A stretch of DNA of 64,000 nt from Ktedonobacter racemifer DSM 44963 (GTDB taxonomy: Bacteria; Chloroflexota; Ktedonobacteria; Ktedonobacterales; Ktedonobacteraceae). Location of the stretch: the NCBI RefSeq assembly GCF_000178855.1, contig NZ_ADVG01000001.1, forward strand, positions 3,695,481 to 3,759,480, written 5' to 3'. Below the pieces are notes generated by a model. The model did no database searches. It had not been told where the DNA came from and worked only from the letters and a program-made list of their open reading frames with translations. The translations under genes and the position numbers were made by a program. Of the stretch, positions 33,414 through 41,336 are shown piece after piece; position 1 is the stretch's first letter; each line of letters starts with the position of its first letter.

Positions 33414-35228
33414 ATGTCAACCGATAAACAGGAGCCTCGCCTGGATACGACCGAGGGACATTCCCCGGCAGCGCCCGGCACACAATCATATAGCACACCT
33501 ACCACCCTCCCTGACCGGTCTAATCCTGCTCCTAAGCAGGAAAGCCCCTTCCAGGAGGAGGATACCCAGCCGCGTCTGCGCACCCAGCGGCAGCAGACCA
33601 CAGACAAGCGAGGCAAGATAGAGCCGCCAGCCGTCTCGCCAGGCTCGCAGGTCTGGATCGATAATCAGCTCCCCACAGGCCTGCTGGACGAGGATGAGGC
33701 CCCGCCCTCGCGCTGGTTTAAACTCTCCCGCCCCATGCCCACGCTTAAATATAAGCAGGAGCAGGGCAGCGACAAATTGCCCGCGACACCAGAGAAGAAT
33801 GTCGCGCCAACCTCCCCACAGCCTGAGGAAATGCTGGCTCCCGCACCTATGCCGATATTAGGCGGGCTGGAGCTACCATCACCCGACCGTACACCCGTGG
33901 CAACCCCGAAAAAACTGGAAGTCACACCCCAAGTCTTTGCTAAACGCCCTAAAGGACACAGTCGACCACAACACTTGCGCCTGCTGATCTCGGTCATACT
34001 GCTGGCCCTCATCGTGTTGACTGGCGGCTCCTTTACGCTTATGCATTTACTGGCCGGTGGCACGACGAATCCACTGGACACCACCAACGATCCCAGTACC
34101 TTTGCGCAGACCTCGCTCAATGCGCGGCAAATAGATGAGCTACATCATCTCTCGACACGTATGAGTGCTAAACAACTGGCTGGTCTCTATGTCGCCCGCA
34201 TGTCGCTGGACGAGGAGATTGGGCAGATTATCATGGTCGAGTACGATGACACCTACTACTCCGACGACCTGAACCGCATGCTCACCGAGCTACACGCCGG
34301 AGGCGTCATCATGTACGAGTTTCAGATGCAGACCGCGGCTCAGACCAAAGGCGATATTAGCAGCATGCAGCAGCATGCGAAGCTCCCGCTGCTCATCTCC
34401 ACCGATGAGGAGGGTGGCATCGTTCACCGGCTCATCAACATCTATCCACCACGCCCCTCGGCGCTGGATATCTACAATACTGGCGATCCACAGGTCGCGG
34501 CGCAGCAGGGGCATAAAGTCGCGCAAGACCTCCTCGCGCTGGGCATCAATACCAATCTCGCTCCCAGCGTAGATGTGGCCCTGGTCCAGGGTCCCGGCCA
34601 GGCCACACGCACCTTTGGCTATACCGCGGACTCAGTGATCAATTTCGCTGGTCCCTATATCAGGTCTATGCAGCAAGATGGCGTTATCGCCTGCATCAAA
34701 CACTTTCCCGGTATGGGCGCCGCCGAGATTGATCCTCACAAAGGCCTACCTGTGGTAAATCGCACCAAAGAGCAGCTCTACCAGACGGAGCTGGCTCCCT
34801 TTAAGCACTTCATCCAGGCGAAAGATAAGCTGGAGAATCCTGGCATGGTCATGCCAACAGATATCCTGATGCCCGCCATCGACCCGGTCTATCCCGCCGA
34901 ACTTTCGCACACCTTTATGACTGATATCCTGCGTAAAGAGCTGGGCTATGATGGTATGACGCTAACGGATGCGCTCTATATGCAGGGTGTCACCATCAAC
35001 GGCCAGCCTATCAGCATGGCCCAGGCGGGCGTGATGGCCCTCCAGGCAGGCAACGACATGCTGCTTGGCCCCACCGGCTACGTCCAAACCCTGGACATGG
35101 TCAATGCCATCAAAGCCGCCCTCCAGGATGGTACGCTCTCCAAGGCGCGCCTGAACGAGGCCGCCACACGCGTAATCGCGCTCAAGATGCAGCGTCACCT
35201 GATGCCCGCCGTCCCACCCCAAATTTAA
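33414..35228 (+). CDS. Membrane-anchored GH3 beta-N-acetylhexosaminidase-like protein
   Basis: Residues 1-185 are disordered, rich in Pro, Gln and Ser. A single membrane helix follows (about 188-212), so the catalytic domain is probably outside. The GH3 domain has the KHFPGMG motif near 430, followed by D-P-H, the Asp-His dyad of NagZ-type enzymes. The nucleophile aspartate is in MTLTDALYMQG near 518. NagZ normally has KHFPGHG; here a methionine replaces that histidine. Likely substrates are muropeptides or GlcNAc glycosides (inference). It is probably cotranscribed with the dehydrogenase gene. Confidence 0.88.
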   Translation: MSTDKQEPRLDTTEGHSPAAPGTQSYSTPTTLPDRSNPAPKQESPFQEEDTQPRLRTQRQQTTDKRGKIEPPAVSPGSQVWIDNQLPTGLLDEDEAPPSRWFKLSRPMPTLKYKQEQGSDKLPATPEKNVAPTSPQPEEMLAPAPMPILGGLELPSPDRTPVATPKKLEVTPQVFAKRPKGHSRPQHLRLLISVILLALIVLTGGSFTLMHLLAGGTTNPLDTTNDPSTFAQTSLNARQIDELHHLSTRMSAKQLAGLYVARMSLDEEIGQIIMVEYDDTYYSDDLNRMLTELHAGGVIMYEFQMQTAAQTKGDISSMQQHAKLPLLISTDEEGGIVHRLINIYPPRPSALDIYNTGDPQVAAQQGHKVAQDLLALGINTNLAPSVDVALVQGPGQATRTFGYTADSVINFAGPYIRSMQQDGVIACIKHFPGMGAAEIDPHKGLPVVNRTKEQLYQTELAPFKHFIQAKDKLENPGMVMPTDILMPAIDPVYPAELSHTFMTDILRKELGYDGMTLTDALYMQGVTINGQPISMAQAGVMALQAGNDMLLGPTGYVQTLDMVNAIKAALQDGTLSKARLNEAATRVIALKMQRHLMPAVPPQI

Positions 35229-35230
35229 AA

Positions 35231-35283
35231 AGAGAGAAAGGGAGGTGGAAGTTCCTGCGGGATTTCCACCTCCCTTTCTCTCT
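35231..35283. terminator. Perfect 20-bp hairpin between convergent genes
   Basis: The arms are 35231-35250 and 35264-35283. It starts 2 nt after the GH3 stop and ends 7 nt before the hspR stop, so it is likely a bidirectional terminator. Confidence 0.85.
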
Positions 35284-35290
35284 GGCTACT

Positions 35291-35683
35291 CTACTCGCCT
35301 TCCTCAGGAGAGAAGACATCGGGCGTGCCTTGTAGCCGCTCGATGATCTCTTTGAGGCGCCGGGTCTCATTGGCGTGCTGGATACGCATCTCCTCCAGCT
35401 GGTGCTTCATCTCTTCCTGCATCTGCTCCATATGATCTTTCATACGCAGGATGGCCTCGACGCCTGCCAGGTTTACCCCCAGGTCACGCATCAAGCTCCG
35501 GATATGTAGCACGCGCTCGATGTCTTTATCCGAGTAGAGCCGGGGGCTATGCGGACTCTCGCCCTTGCGCGCGGGCGCTATCAAGCCCAGGCGCTCATAG
35601 TGCCGCAGCGTCTGCTCGTGTACCTCAGCCTTTTGCGCGGCAATACTGATGATATACCAGGCGCCATCACGCATCTCTGGCAT
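35291..35683 (-). CDS. hspR: MerR-family heat-shock repressor HspR
   Basis: The 130-residue protein has a MerR-type helix-turn-helix (ISIAAQKAEVHEQTLRHYERLG), the RLYSDKDIERVLHI second region and the LGVNLAGVEAILRM segment that is characteristic of HspR. The C-terminal half is a coiled coil rich in Gln, Met and Glu. HspR represses chaperone genes through HAIR operators, using DnaK as co-repressor in Actinobacteria. It is the last gene of grpE-dnaJ-hspR, and a HAIR-like site overlaps the grpE promoter, which supports the call and autoregulation. Confidence 0.88.
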   Translation of the reverse strand: MPEMRDGAWYIISIAAQKAEVHEQTLRHYERLGLIAPARKGESPHSPRLYSDKDIERVLHIRSLMRDLGVNLAGVEAILRMKDHMEQMQEEMKHQLEEMRIQHANETRRLKEIIERLQGTPDVFSPEEGE

Positions 35684-35707
35684 GCGTACATCCCTCCTTT
35701 CAGCGAG

Positions 35708-36721
35708 CTATGGATGCGCTTCAACCCCACGGGCGCGCGCTAGCTGCTCAAATAGGCCACGCTCTTCTGGCGAGAGGCGCATTGGCAGCACAACCTTGGC
35801 TCGGGCGTAGAAGCTCCCTCGCCCCTCGCTCTTGAGATGTGGCATGCCCTTCCCAGCCAGGCGAAACAGGCTGCCATTCTGCGTCTCGGCGGGAATCGTC
35901 AGGCTCAGGCGCTTCCCATCGGGGAGCGTCACTGGCACTGATCCCCCCAGCATAGCAGTGAAGAGGTCAACATCCACATCCATATACAGATCATCGCCCT
36001 TGCGCTCATAAGCAGAGTCCATCTTGATGCTTATGACCAGGAAGAGGTCGCCACGCGGCCCTCCACCGGCGCCGGGGTGACCCTCGCCCGCCACACGGAT
36101 CTTTGAGCCGTTATCTACACCGGGCGGAATTTTAACTTGCAGGCGCTTACCCTGCCCATTCAGGCTGCCCCGGCCACCACACTTCGCGCATAGGCGTCCA
36201 CCAATCTGCCCCATGCCCCTACAGGCGGAACAGGTCTCAGGGGCCTGAATGGTAAACGTACGCTGGCTACCAAGATAGGCCTCCTCAATCGTCACCTCGA
36301 CGGTCTGCTCCAGGTTCTCCCCCGCGCGGCTACGCATGCCCGCAGTAGAGGTTCGCCCATTCGCGCCAGAGGGAAATCCCTGTCCGCCGCTACGACCAAA
36401 GAGTACTTCGAAGAAATCAGAGAAGCCTGAGCCGCTAGGATCATAGTTAGGATAGCTACCCGCACTCCGCCTGGCTCCCGAAAAGCCGTTAAACTGATCG
36501 CGCCAGTTTGGTCCAAGCGTATCATAGCGATTGCGCTTATCGGGGTCAGATAAGACCTCGTAGGCTTCGTTAATCTCTTTGAACTTCGCTTCCGCCTTCT
36601 TATCACCTGGATTGACATCGGGATGATGAGTACGCGCCAGTTTGCGAAAGGCTTTCTTGATGTCATCGGCGCTGGCAGTGCGCGATACCCCTAAAATTTT
36701 ATAATAGTCCTTATAATCCAT
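35708..36721 (-). CDS. dnaJ: DnaJ/CbpA-type co-chaperone with a half-size zinc finger
   Basis: The J domain carries the HPD motif at residues 33-35 and stimulates DnaK. A Gly/Phe/Ser-rich linker follows (about 75-135). The cysteine region has only two pairs, C164-C167 (CSAC) and C178-C181 (CAKC), where canonical DnaJ has four CxxCxGxG repeats. One zinc site is therefore expected instead of two. The C-terminal peptide-binding domains follow (GDLFLVISIKMDSAYERKGDDLY onward, written here in part as VPVTLPDGKRLSLTIPAETQ). The length is 337 residues. It lies between grpE and hspR, with a MITE-like element separating it from grpE. Confidence 0.92.
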   Translation of the reverse strand: MDYKDYYKILGVSRTASADDIKKAFRKLARTHHPDVNPGDKKAEAKFKEINEAYEVLSDPDKRNRYDTLGPNWRDQFNGFSGARRSAGSYPNYDPSGSGFSDFFEVLFGRSGGQGFPSGANGRTSTAGMRSRAGENLEQTVEVTIEEAYLGSQRTFTIQAPETCSACRGMGQIGGRLCAKCGGRGSLNGQGKRLQVKIPPGVDNGSKIRVAGEGHPGAGGGPRGDLFLVISIKMDSAYERKGDDLYMDVDVDLFTAMLGGSVPVTLPDGKRLSLTIPAETQNGSLFRLAGKGMPHLKSEGRGSFYARAKVVLPMRLSPEERGLFEQLARARGVEAHP

Positions 36722-36826
36722 CGCCCGGCCTCACTCTTTTACCATGCATATACTCTGTTTATTGGCTAACACAATGTGTTCACTACATCCGAAGAAGAAA
36801 GGGATCACGCAAGATGGCTTATCAAA

Positions 36827-37003
36827 CTCGGTAGGGAGCAGCTTTAGCGCGTCCGAAGGCGATTAATCGCCTGTGGGCGCAGCCCGAAATGTTCCCATGG
36901 GTACAATGTGTGAGGTAGGTTGTTTGTTGCCCACCCAAGACTTCGGCTTACGCCGCACTGCCATGAATGGCATTCGGACGCGCTAAAGCTGCTCCCTACC
37001 GAG
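36827..37003. mobile_element. MITE-like element, copy 2, with perfect 30-bp terminal inverted repeats
   Basis: 177 bp between grpE and dnaJ. Left end 36827-36856 and right end 36974-37003 are exact inverted copies of 30 bp (CTCGGTAGGGAGCAGCTTTA and onward). The interior includes the short palindrome GGCGATTAATCGCC. No ORF of note and no clear target-site duplication is seen. It is homologous to copy 1 at 27908-28101. The whole 326-bp gap 36722-37047 has no other recognisable feature. Confidence 0.85.
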
Positions 37004-37047
37004 AGGGAAACGCATTTCCCAGCAGAATCCATAGTGCAACAGATCAG

Positions 37048-37614
37048 TTAGTTATTGGCTCCGTTGTTGCTATTCTTTCCCAGGGGAACACTGACTTTGA
37101 CGTGGGCGGGGCGTAGCGTCTCCTCGCCGAGGGTGTAGCCTTTGCGCGTCTCCTCCAGAATCGTGCCCTCTGGCTTATCGGCGCTTTCGACCGCCTCAAT
37201 GGCCTCGTGCATATAGGGGTTAAAGGGCTCGCCCACCGTGGGGACAGGGTTCAGACCCTCACCACGGAGAATCTCGTTCATCTGCCAGTGGAACATGCGC
37301 AGTGTCTGTTGCAAGTTCTGCTTGTCCATGCTCTCCTGGTACATCAGGGCGCGCTCCGCGTTATCCATGACATCAAGCAGTTTGTGAAAGAGAGATTTCT
37401 TGTGAGCAAGTACACGCGTCTCCAACTGGCGCTCCTGGCGCTTGCGAAAATTATCCCACTCCGCGCGCTCGCGCAGATACTTATTCCAATTCTCTGTGGC
37501 CTCCTTGCGTGCCTGCTCTAGCTGAGCCTCCAGTTCGGCGACGCGCGCCTCGGCACCAGAGGTTTGCTGCTCATTCTGCTGCTGGTTGGTCTGCTCCTGA
37601 AACTCTTCCTTCAC
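37048..37614 (-). CDS. grpE: GrpE nucleotide exchange factor (GTG start)
   Basis: GrpE releases ADP from DnaK. The 188-residue protein has a Gln/Glu-rich start, a long coiled coil (VAELEAQLEQARKEATENW, then FRKRQERQLETRV), the dimer helix (LLDVMDNAERAL) and the C-terminal beta domain (GEPFNPYMHEAIEAVES, EETRKGYTLGEETLRPAHVKVS). The start is GTG at 37614; GGAG lies 11 nt upstream. It is the first gene of grpE-dnaJ-hspR. No dnaK is present in this window, unlike the classical dnaK-grpE-dnaJ order. Confidence 0.95.
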   Translation of the reverse strand: MKEEFQEQTNQQQNEQQTSGAEARVAELEAQLEQARKEATENWNKYLRERAEWDNFRKRQERQLETRVLAHKKSLFHKLLDVMDNAERALMYQESMDKQNLQQTLRMFHWQMNEILRGEGLNPVPTVGEPFNPYMHEAIEAVESADKPEGTILEETRKGYTLGEETLRPAHVKVSVPLGKNSNNGANN

Positions 37615-37709
37615 GGTGTTTCAATCTCCTCATATCTATTTATCTTTACGACGACGCGACATATCGCTATGCCAAAGGCGATAAACTTCTGCAAGCCATT
37701 ATGCATTCG

Positions 37710-37738
37710 AGTATAGAACTTGAGTCGACTACTGTCAA
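37710..37738 (-). promoter_or_regulatory. grpE operon promoter
   Basis: The minus strand reads TTGACA, 17 nt, TATACT. Transcription starts near 37703 with a leader of about 90 nt. The HAIR-like operator covers the -35 and most of the spacer. Confidence 0.8.
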
Positions 37739-37739
37739 G
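37719..37739. promoter_or_regulatory. HAIR-like operator for HspR
   Basis: The plus strand reads CTTGAGT-N7-TGTCAAG. The HAIR consensus is CTTGAGT-N7-ACTCAAG, so one half is perfect and the other matches 5 of 7. It overlaps the grpE promoter -35, the expected place for repression. Confidence 0.7.
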
Positions 37740-37767
37740 TTTCCTGCTAGAAGTCACATAGAGTTTA

Positions 37768-37847
37768 AAAATAAGCCCAGGCAAGACGAGAGGACAGGAG
37801 CGCGACTAGTCGCGCTCCTGTCCTCTCGTCTTGCCTGGGCTTATTTT
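37768..37847. terminator. 80-bp perfect palindrome with no loop, at the scpA stop
   Basis: Two 40-nt arms meet at 37807/37808 (centre GCGACTAGTCGC) with no mismatch. It includes two bases of the scpA stop codon. T-runs at the outer ends on both strands fit a bidirectional terminator. Confidence 0.85.
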
Positions 37848-38754
37848 ATTCTTCGACGTCGTCGTGCTCAGTTGAGGACCAGCGCTCACCGCGCTCTAGC
37901 ACAATGGCGCCAAAGAGCTCTTCCTGCGCCACGTTCACGCGGCGCCACTTCCAGAGTTCAAGGACGGCGATAAAGGTGACCACAATCACGAAACGTGAGG
38001 ACTCATTCTCCAGCACCTCTGCAAGTAAGATTGTCTCGCGCTCCTGCAAGCGCTCAACGATCTCGGCGATCTGGTCGCTCACCCGTACGCGTGCGACCGG
38101 CATCAGGTGCTCGCCCTGGGACTCTTCTTTGACCTTCATCTCCAGCAGGCGCTGAAAGGCCCGGCTGAGCGACTGGGCCTCCATGCCTGTGAGCGTGGGC
38201 GGCGTCCAGGCAAGCTGGGCCTCGATACCTGCGAGTAAGCTCGAACGCCCATGCGTCTGCAAACCCTCTTCCTCACGCTGCTTCAACGTCGAGGCGATCT
38301 CGCGTGCCAGCCTATACTCTAAGAGGTGATGCTGTAACTCCTCGGCCAGGCTGCTGGCGCTCTCGGCCTCGCTATTGCCCTCCTCGCGCGGGGTCTGAGG
38401 AAGCAGGCTCTGCGATTTGATATACAGCAAACGCGCGGCAATGGAGACAAAGGCCGCCATGTTCGCCAGGGGCAAAGCCTCCGACTCACACTGCGCTAAA
38501 TATTCCAGATACTGATCCGTTACCGCGACCAGCGAAACGGTGGTAATCTCCATTTGCCGCTTCTCAATTAAATGCAGCAGCAGATCCAGGGGGCCTTCAA
38601 ATATGGGAAGATGCACGACATAGCGTGCCTGCTCGCGCGCGCTCTGCTCTGCCGCCTCCTGCGGCGAGAGTTCCGAGGCAAGTTGCGCGATGGCACATGG
38701 GTCAGCCTGCTCAGTTTGTTCAGCCTTTTTAACTTTTTCAACTTTTTTTAACAT
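37846..38754 (-). CDS. scpA: Segregation and condensation protein ScpA
   Basis: ScpA is the kleisin of the bacterial SMC complex, bridging SMC heads with ScpB. The N-terminal domain is recognisable from VHLPIFEGPLDLLLHLIEKR and ITTVSLVAVTDQYLEYL. The middle (AAFVSIAARLLYIKSQSLLP) follows. The C-terminal winged helix (FIAVLELWKWRRVNVAQEELFGAI) is also typical. The start is uncertain: ATG 38754 gives 302 residues with a Lys/Glu-rich lead, and an ATG 17 codons upstream overlaps the HD gene. No good ribosome binding site is seen for either. scpB is not adjacent in this window. Confidence 0.9.
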   Translation of the reverse strand: MLKKVEKVKKAEQTEQADPCAIAQLASELSPQEAAEQSAREQARYVVHLPIFEGPLDLLLHLIEKRQMEITTVSLVAVTDQYLEYLAQCESEALPLANMAAFVSIAARLLYIKSQSLLPQTPREEGNSEAESASSLAEELQHHLLEYRLAREIASTLKQREEEGLQTHGRSSLLAGIEAQLAWTPPTLTGMEAQSLSRAFQRLLEMKVKEESQGEHLMPVARVRVSDQIAEIVERLQERETILLAEVLENESSRFVIVVTFIAVLELWKWRRVNVAQEELFGAIVLERGERWSSTEHDDVEE

Positions 38755-38761
38755 GGGGGGG

Positions 38762-39289
38762 CTATGATACCTCGTCAATGCGATGTAAGATGGCGGCGGG
38801 TCCATTTGCCTGGTGATGAGTTTTGATATAGAGGACCGCGCGCTCCGAGAGGCCCGCAGCCTGGGCCAGCTCTGCTCCTACCTCCGCGTGCCACCAGGCA
38901 TAGCCAAGCGTCAGCCGCCAGCGTGTCACGCGACTCTTCTCTGCATCCAGGGGAGAGACGGCGATTTTCGAGAGCAGGGCCGGGGCCAGTAATTTCCCTA
39001 GCACGATCACGGGTCGAGTCCAGAAAGGTACACGTCCTTCAGCCTTCCCCACATCATGCAAGAGTGCCGCCGCGAGCATATCCTCTTCCTGGCAACCGCT
39101 CTCCTGCAACCCCTGACACACACGTACGCTATGTCGCTGGTCCGCCGGCGTCATTGTATAGAACAACGAGAGCGCCGACTGTGGAAGCCAGCGCGTGACC
39201 TCTCGATGCTCATCCAGCGTTAGCGGCTGCACAAAACCCATCTGCTGCCGCACCTGTCCCAGTCGATAGTGAACCTTCTGTAATATCAT
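38762..39289 (-). CDS. HD-domain phosphohydrolase-like protein
   Basis: 175 residues. Metal-binding residues of the HD superfamily are seen: H53 (QRHSVRV), H78-D79 (ALLHDVGK) and a late histidine pair (KTHHQANGP). A Trp-containing middle segment (FWTRPVIVLGKLL) and a hydrophobic helix are present. HD proteins hydrolyse nucleotides or cyclic dinucleotides; the substrate here cannot be read from the sequence. The stop lies 7 nt before the scpA ATG chosen here, so cotranscription with scpA is likely. Confidence 0.82.
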   Translation of the reverse strand: MILQKVHYRLGQVRQQMGFVQPLTLDEHREVTRWLPQSALSLFYTMTPADQRHSVRVCQGLQESGCQEEDMLAAALLHDVGKAEGRVPFWTRPVIVLGKLLAPALLSKIAVSPLDAEKSRVTRWRLTLGYAWWHAEVGAELAQAAGLSERAVLYIKTHHQANGPAAILHRIDEVS

Positions 39290-39392
39290 GTCGTCTTACC
39301 ACTACCCTTACAACTATCGATGATCCTTTGCAGAACCACCTTCACACATCCACATAATTACCCTCGGTAGGGATCAGCCTGAGTTCCTCAGG

Positions 39393-40133
39393 TTAAAAGG
39401 TATACATTCCACCTAGAACCTGGACAGGAATACCAGTCAGCATTGCGATCACTGCTGCGGCTCCCCACCAGACATAAAAGGCCAGGTTAAAGAGGAAAAA
39501 GTCACCAATACCCAGCAGTCTCCCTATAAAGGGTAAAACAAGAAAGAGAACTAAGATAATCACTGGCCCATATGGGGCAGCCCAGCGAGCAAACTTCACG
39601 GCCTGTTTGCTCGGAAGTAGCGTATAGAGCACCTGATACCCATCCAGGGGATAGAGTGGCAGGATATTGAGAAGCACCAGGGAGAAGTTGACAATAGCAA
39701 AGACGACGAAGAGCTGTAACACGCGAATGGTTACCGGACTGTACATATACAACGAGACAGGCGAAGACGTTAGAACTCGCACTATCAGAGCGCTAAGGAT
39801 ACCCAATGCCAGGTTCATTAGCGGGCCAGCCACGGCGACCATCAAAACGCCACGGTTGGGACCGTTACGTAGCTTCCATGGGTCAGGCTTCACAGCCGCT
39901 CCCCATCCCAGGCCCATAGGTAGGGCCACGATGGGCTGAAACGCCAGGAAGAGGCACATGATCAATCCAAGCGGCTCAATATGAGCGCGCAAACGGAGAG
40001 ATTGGCGCCCCTCGCGACGCGGAGTCGAATCACCCAGCCAGTTCGCCACGGCGGCATGTGCCCACTCGTGCAGCACAATGGCCACGAGAAATGACAGGAT
40101 GATCATCAGCGCTAGAAGCACGTTTATTTTCAT
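39393..40133 (-). CDS. Site-2-protease-like (M50) membrane metalloprotease
   Basis: 246 residues with about five or six membrane helices. The zinc motif HEWAH (H22, E23, H26) lies in the first helix and the third ligand D164 is in LYPLDGYQV, as in M50 peptidases of the short type without a PDZ domain. Such enzymes cut substrates within the membrane; many short M50 proteins have no known substrate. The ATG overlaps the stop of the upstream metallo-beta-lactamase-fold gene (ATGA), so translation is coupled. Confidence 0.9.
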   Translation of the reverse strand: MKINVLLALMIILSFLVAIVLHEWAHAAVANWLGDSTPRREGRQSLRLRAHIEPLGLIMCLFLAFQPIVALPMGLGWGAAVKPDPWKLRNGPNRGVLMVAVAGPLMNLALGILSALIVRVLTSSPVSLYMYSPVTIRVLQLFVVFAIVNFSLVLLNILPLYPLDGYQVLYTLLPSKQAVKFARWAAPYGPVIILVLFLVLPFIGRLLGIGDFFLFNLAFYVWWGAAAVIAMLTGIPVQVLGGMYTF

Positions 40134-41083
40134 AATGATTTCTCACTTGTCCGTTCTTTTTGCGTCTCTGATAAAAGATCGATCTCCATCCCCTCGCAGG
40201 CAGAGCGTGTATGCGCGAATTGCGCGCGTGCCTCAGCCTCCATCAGGTCAAGCTGGTTATCGTCGTAGGTCGGCTCATGATGGAAGAGCACCAGTTCACG
40301 AACCTGCGCCAGGCGGGCCGCCTCAGTCGCCATGGCGATGGTGCTATGCCCAAAGCCATGCTTCTCCTGTTGGTAATCGGTCACGGTATACTGTGCATCG
40401 TGAATCAAGAGGTCCGCCCCCTCTATAAATTGCACAAACTCGGCATCACTCCCCTCCTTCCACTCAACATCCGTCGCATACACAATACGCTTCCCTGCGT
40501 ACTCGATCCGATAGATACAGGCTCCATTCTGTGGGTGACACTGCGTCAATTTCGCGACGACCCTTAATTCACCCTCAGCTCCCGCGTTTCCCTCAGCGCT
40601 CTCCTCCAAAGCAGGGCTGCCAGCACGCCAGGCGACACATTGCGTATCACAGAGCGTGTGAAAGGTACGTTGGGAAGGGAGCTGGCGCATATCAACCGGG
40701 AAATATGGGGGCGACATAAGAGGTGTTACAAGCTGTTCTATATTCTGGCCCGCCAGGTCCGGGCCGAAGAGGTGTAGCTTCGTCCGAGCCTCGAAGAGAG
40801 GAGCAAAGAACGGGAAACCCACGAGGTGGTCTCCATGCCCATGAGTGATAAACAACGCCAGATCCAGGCTCTCCTGCTTCGTCGTATCCTGAGCCAGGCG
40901 CCGCATCAACGCGTCGCCCAGGCGAATAATGCCGCTGCCAGCGTCGAAAATCAGGGTATGCTCACCTGCCTGCACCTCAATACAGGAGGTATTGCCACCA
41001 TGACGGAGCGTATGTGCTCCCGGCGTTGGATAGCTGCCACGTACACCCCAAAAGCGTACAAGCAAACGCTGCTTACCAGCCAT
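40130..41083 (-). CDS. Metallo-beta-lactamase-fold hydrolase
   Basis: 317 residues. The zinc motif THGHGDH (H81, H83, D85, H86) and later ligands in VYATDVEW and LFHHEP are visible. The start FWGVRGSYPTPG with a later GGNTSCIEV is typical of a widespread subgroup of these hydrolases related to ribonuclease Z and PhnP-like phosphodiesterases. The substrate is unknown. It overlaps the M50 gene by 4 nt. A promoter (TTTTCA-17-TATAAT) lies 42 nt upstream within a complex inverted repeat. Confidence 0.88.
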   Translation of the reverse strand: MAGKQRLLVRFWGVRGSYPTPGAHTLRHGGNTSCIEVQAGEHTLIFDAGSGIIRLGDALMRRLAQDTTKQESLDLALFITHGHGDHLVGFPFFAPLFEARTKLHLFGPDLAGQNIEQLVTPLMSPPYFPVDMRQLPSQRTFHTLCDTQCVAWRAGSPALEESAEGNAGAEGELRVVAKLTQCHPQNGACIYRIEYAGKRIVYATDVEWKEGSDAEFVQFIEGADLLIHDAQYTVTDYQQEKHGFGHSTIAMATEAARLAQVRELVLFHHEPTYDDNQLDLMEAEARAQFAHTRSACEGMEIDLLSETQKERTSEKSL

Positions 41084-41122
41084 CTTAAAATTGCTCCTAC
41101 TCGCAGCTTAACGTATGAGATA

Positions 41123-41237
41123 ATCTTCCCTATTATAACGTGCAACCAGGGGATTGAAAAGGTTTTGTGATGTGGGTGGAAAACGGCTTTACCTTTTTCC
41201 ACCCACATCACAAAACCCCTGGTTGCAGTAGGAAGAT
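41123..41237. repeat. Interrupted long inverted repeat between divergent genes
   Basis: Inner perfect 23-bp stem (41161-41183 with 41195-41217), outer 10-bp stem TGCAACCAGG/CCTGGTTGCA and an outermost ATCTTCC/GGAAGAT pairing. A 10-nt bulge (41151-41160) interrupts the left arm. Both neighbouring genes point away from it, so it is not a simple 3' end. Confidence 0.75.
41132..41160 (-). promoter_or_regulatory. Promoter of the metallo-beta-lactamase-fold gene
   Basis: The minus strand reads TTTTCA, 17 nt, TATAAT. The -35 falls in the unpaired bulge of the inverted repeat and the spacer forms part of its left arm. The start is near 41125, 42 nt before the ATG. Confidence 0.6.
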
Positions 41238-41336
41238 GCGCCGGCGCGAAAAAAGAGTGTCAAACTGCTGCAAATTCGGCCTGCGTAACGTATGATATTT
41301 GTAAGCAGATATACGACAGGGAAAGCGAGAGAGACT

